From Bradyrhizobium sp. NP1 (lineage in GTDB: Bacteria > Pseudomonadota > Alphaproteobacteria > Rhizobiales > Xanthobacteraceae): 64,000 nucleotides of DNA. Location: NCBI RefSeq assembly GCF_030378205.1, contig NZ_CP127385.1:4566001-4630000 (forward strand), given 5' to 3'. Both the position numbers and the translations under genes were made by a program. This document shows, piece after piece, positions 62,179 through 64,000 of the stretch. Numbering within the stretch: position 1 is the stretch's first letter; each line of letters starts with the position of its first letter. The notes under the pieces were generated by a model. The model was not told the DNA's origin. It did no database searches and saw nothing but the letters and a program-made list of their open reading frames with translations.

Positions 62179-63309
62179 TTAAGCCGCGGCCTCGAGCTGT
62201 GCGTAGCGCAGCACGTGATAGGCGGGATCGCCGAACTGGATGTTGATGGAAGAAATCCGCTTGAAGTAATGGCCCACATTCAGTTCATCAGTCATCCCCA
62301 TGCCGCCATGGATCTGCACTGCCTGGTCGGCAATGAACTTGCCGGCGTAACCGACCTTCGACTTGACGCCCGAGGCGAGCCGCGAGACGCCGGCGCCGCC
62401 TGCGTCGAGGCTGAGATTGAGATGCTGCATCAGCGAGAGCGCTTCCTGATGCGCGATGAACATGTCGACCATCCGGTGCTGCAGCACCTGGAAGCTGCCG
62501 ATCGTGGCGCCGAACTGCCTGCGTGTCTTGGCGTATTCCAGCGTCGCGGAGTTCAACTCCCCGATCGCGCCAACCGCCTCGGCGCAAAGCGCGGCGATGG
62601 CGCGGTCCCGGCAGGCCTCCAGCGCGGCGACGCCCTCACCTTCCTTGCCAAGCAGCTGTCCCCTGACGCCGCGCAGGCTGATCTCGGCGGCGTGGCGGCC
62701 ATCGATGGTCTTGAAGCTTTGCAGGTCGAGATTGGCGGCGTGGCGGTCGACCACGAACAGGCTGACACCCCCACGATCGTGGCGATGACCCGACGTGCGC
62801 GCGGAGACGATCAGATAATCGGCCCAGGGCGCGGCGATGACGGCTGCCTTCTCGCCGCTCAGCACGTAGTCCTTGCCCTCGCGACGCGCGCTGGTCGTGA
62901 CGTTGGCAAGATCGAAGCGCGAAGCCTTCTCGGCCCAGGCCAACGCCCAGATCTCTCGTCCCGCAATGATGTCCGGGATTAGGGCCTGCTTCTGCTCTTC
63001 GGACCCAACATGCTCGATCAGCCCGCCGGCAAGCAAGATCGTCTCAAGGAACGGCTCGACCACGAGGTGGCGGCCGAACTCCTGCATGATGATCATGGTC
63101 GACAGCGTCCCACCGCCGAGGCCGCCAACATCCTCGGAGAACGGCGCGGCGAACAGGCCGAGCTCGGCAAATGCCTGCCATTGCGTCCGGCTCCAGCCCT
63201 CTTCGCTTGCGACGATCTTGCGACGTGCATCGAAGTCATACTGGTCGCGCAGCAGCCGCTGGACGCTGGATCGCAACAATTCCTGCTCTTCCGTGAACTG
63301 GATATCCAT
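62179..63309 (-). CDS. Acyl-CoA dehydrogenase (smaller paralogue)
   Basis: 376 aa flavoprotein. MDIQFTEEQELLRSSVQRLL begins the N-terminal helical domain; the middle strands include VLSGEKAAVIAAPWADYLIV. The C-terminal helices have RRQFGATIGSFQVLQHRMVD and AVQIHGGMGMTDELNVGHYF. It pairs with the neighbouring larger dehydrogenase gene, 23 bases upstream, as in PimC/PimD-like heteromers. It probably forms a 2-enoyl-CoA from a long or dicarboxylic acyl-CoA. Confidence 0.9.
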   Translation of the reverse strand: MDIQFTEEQELLRSSVQRLLRDQYDFDARRKIVASEEGWSRTQWQAFAELGLFAAPFSEDVGGLGGGTLSTMIIMQEFGRHLVVEPFLETILLAGGLIEHVGSEEQKQALIPDIIAGREIWALAWAEKASRFDLANVTTSARREGKDYVLSGEKAAVIAAPWADYLIVSARTSGHRHDRGGVSLFVVDRHAANLDLQSFKTIDGRHAAEISLRGVRGQLLGKEGEGVAALEACRDRAIAALCAEAVGAIGELNSATLEYAKTRRQFGATIGSFQVLQHRMVDMFIAHQEALSLMQHLNLSLDAGGAGVSRLASGVKSKVGYAGKFIADQAVQIHGGMGMTDELNVGHYFKRISSINIQFGDPAYHVLRYAQLEAAA

Positions 63310-63332
63310 CCGATCCTCTTGTTTCGCGGTTG

Positions 63333-64000
63333 CTAGAGACCGAGCACCGCTTTGGCGATGATGTTGCGCTGGATCTCGTTCGATCCGCCGTAGATGCTGA
63401 GCTTGCGTGAGTTGAGGTATTTCTCCGACGCCGTGTGTCCGTAGTCCGGGCCCGGCATGAAATGATTGGCGCTGAAAGGATGTTCGCGGATCGCGAGCCC
63501 GTAATTGCCGATTGCGCGATGGGTCAGTTCGGTAATGTTCTGGAAGATCTCGGTCCCGCGGATCTTGAACAGCGACGCCGACGGCCCCGGATCGATGCCG
63601 CGCGCCATCTGCGCCACAACGCGAAGCTCGGTCGCCTCCAGCGCCAGCACGTCGAGCTCGACACGGGCGATGTCCCTGATGAATTCCAGATGAGCCGGAT
63701 CGTCTTCCGGGATCTCGGCCTTCACGATCTTCTTCAGACGCTCGATGTAGCGCGTCGAGCGGCCGATGCCGGCCATGGAGGTACGTTCATTGCCGAGCAG
63801 GAATTTGGCGTAGGTCCAGCCCTTGTTCTCCACGCCGATCAGGTTCTCGACGGGCACGCGGACGTTTTCCAGGAAAACGTCGTTGACCTCGTGCGAACCA
63901 TCGATGGTGATGATCGGCCGCACGGTGACGCCCGGCGATTTCATGTCGATCAAGAGGAACGAGATGCCGGACTGCGGCTTGGCCGACGGATCGGTGCGAA
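63333..64000 (-). CDS. Acyl-CoA dehydrogenase (larger paralogue), partial
   Basis: The C-terminal ~220 residues lie within the window; the frame continues past 64000. Visible segments: VTVRPIITIDGSHEVNDVFL, GVENKGWTYAKFLLGNERTS, and the C-terminal YLNSRKLSIYGGSNEIQRNI with the FAD/CoA dimer region. It is the first visible gene of the operon and partner of the smaller acyl-CoA dehydrogenase. N-terminus not visible. Confidence 0.9.
   Translation of the reverse strand, partial: RTDPSAKPQSGISFLLIDMKSPGVTVRPIITIDGSHEVNDVFLENVRVPVENLIGVENKGWTYAKFLLGNERTSMAGIGRSTRYIERLKKIVKAEIPEDDPAHLEFIRDIARVELDVLALEATELRVVAQMARGIDPGPSASLFKIRGTEIFQNITELTHRAIGNYGLAIREHPFSANHFMPGPDYGHTASEKYLNSRKLSIYGGSNEIQRNIIAKAVLGL

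Overview
The window is GC-rich alphaproteobacterial DNA. The gene content points to the Bradyrhizobium / Rhodopseudomonas neighbourhood (Nitrobacteraceae): a Liv-type ABC operon, a BjaI/BraI-like LuxI with LuxR, aerobic homogentisate catabolism, CoA-dependent ring-fission style acyl-CoA genes, DUF1488 and many tiny rhizobial-type hypothetical proteins. This placement is inference from protein character, not a database result.

Layout. (1) 1-4433: a leucine/branched-chain amino acid type ABC transporter operon on the minus strand (SBP, LivH, LivM, LivG, LivF), cut by the window edge inside livF. (2) 4.4-8.2 kb: a tRNA-like fragment, a DUF2971 gene and a tyrosine recombinase preceded by five GTGCACAC-type repeats, together an integration-type junction. 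(3) 8.3-18.6 kb, all minus strand: the most interesting part. It holds a fused ImmA/IrrE-UvrD helicase, a ubiquitin-like protein ending in Gly-Gly-Ala, a JAMM/JAB peptidase, an E1/ThiF-like activating enzyme, a Mre11/SbcD-like nuclease and a Rad50/SbcC-like ATPase (frameshifted), followed by a DUF3223 pseudogene. The first four and the last two form two tightly coupled blocks in one direction. They look like a Ub-like conjugation or modification cassette tied to a DNA-end processing machine, plausibly a defence or DNA-maintenance island.

(4) 18.6-25.2 kb: integrative-element backbone (ParB-like, ArdC-like antirestriction, CopG/RHH conjugal regulator) with an MFS gene between. (5) 25.3-29.1 kb: an alpha/beta hydrolase and a quorum-sensing locus (luxR, lux box, luxI, an isochorismatase-fold protein without the usual Cys, and a decayed second luxI). 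(6) 29.1-39.7 kb: tyrosine/homogentisate catabolism (fumarylacetoacetase, DUF2783, FAD monooxygenase, hmgA, hpd) with a divergent MarR regulator, a YciI protein, a metabolite:H+ symporter and a FAD-linked D-hydroxyacid dehydrogenase. Two identical-format palindromes (TTTCA-N3-TGAAA) sit at the hpd and symporter promoters and probably mark the MarR operator. (7) 39.9-41.0 kb: an insertion sequence with 18-bp inverted repeats and a frameshifted transposase.

(8) 41-54.8 kb: a gene-poor stretch rich in small proteins and decayed genes (response regulator, HWE kinase, secreted protein, 35-aa membrane peptides). It surrounds an intact GH130 / GT4-fusion / mannose-6-phosphate isomerase operon, and ends at a 49-bp 3' fragment of tRNA-Lys(CTT), a likely attachment-site scar. 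(9) 55-64 kb: a long minus-strand operon for CoA-thioester catabolism (two acyl-CoA dehydrogenases, thiolase, nitronate monooxygenase, enoyl-CoA hydratase, Fe-alcohol dehydrogenase, substrate-binding protein, GST, SDR), cut by the right window edge.
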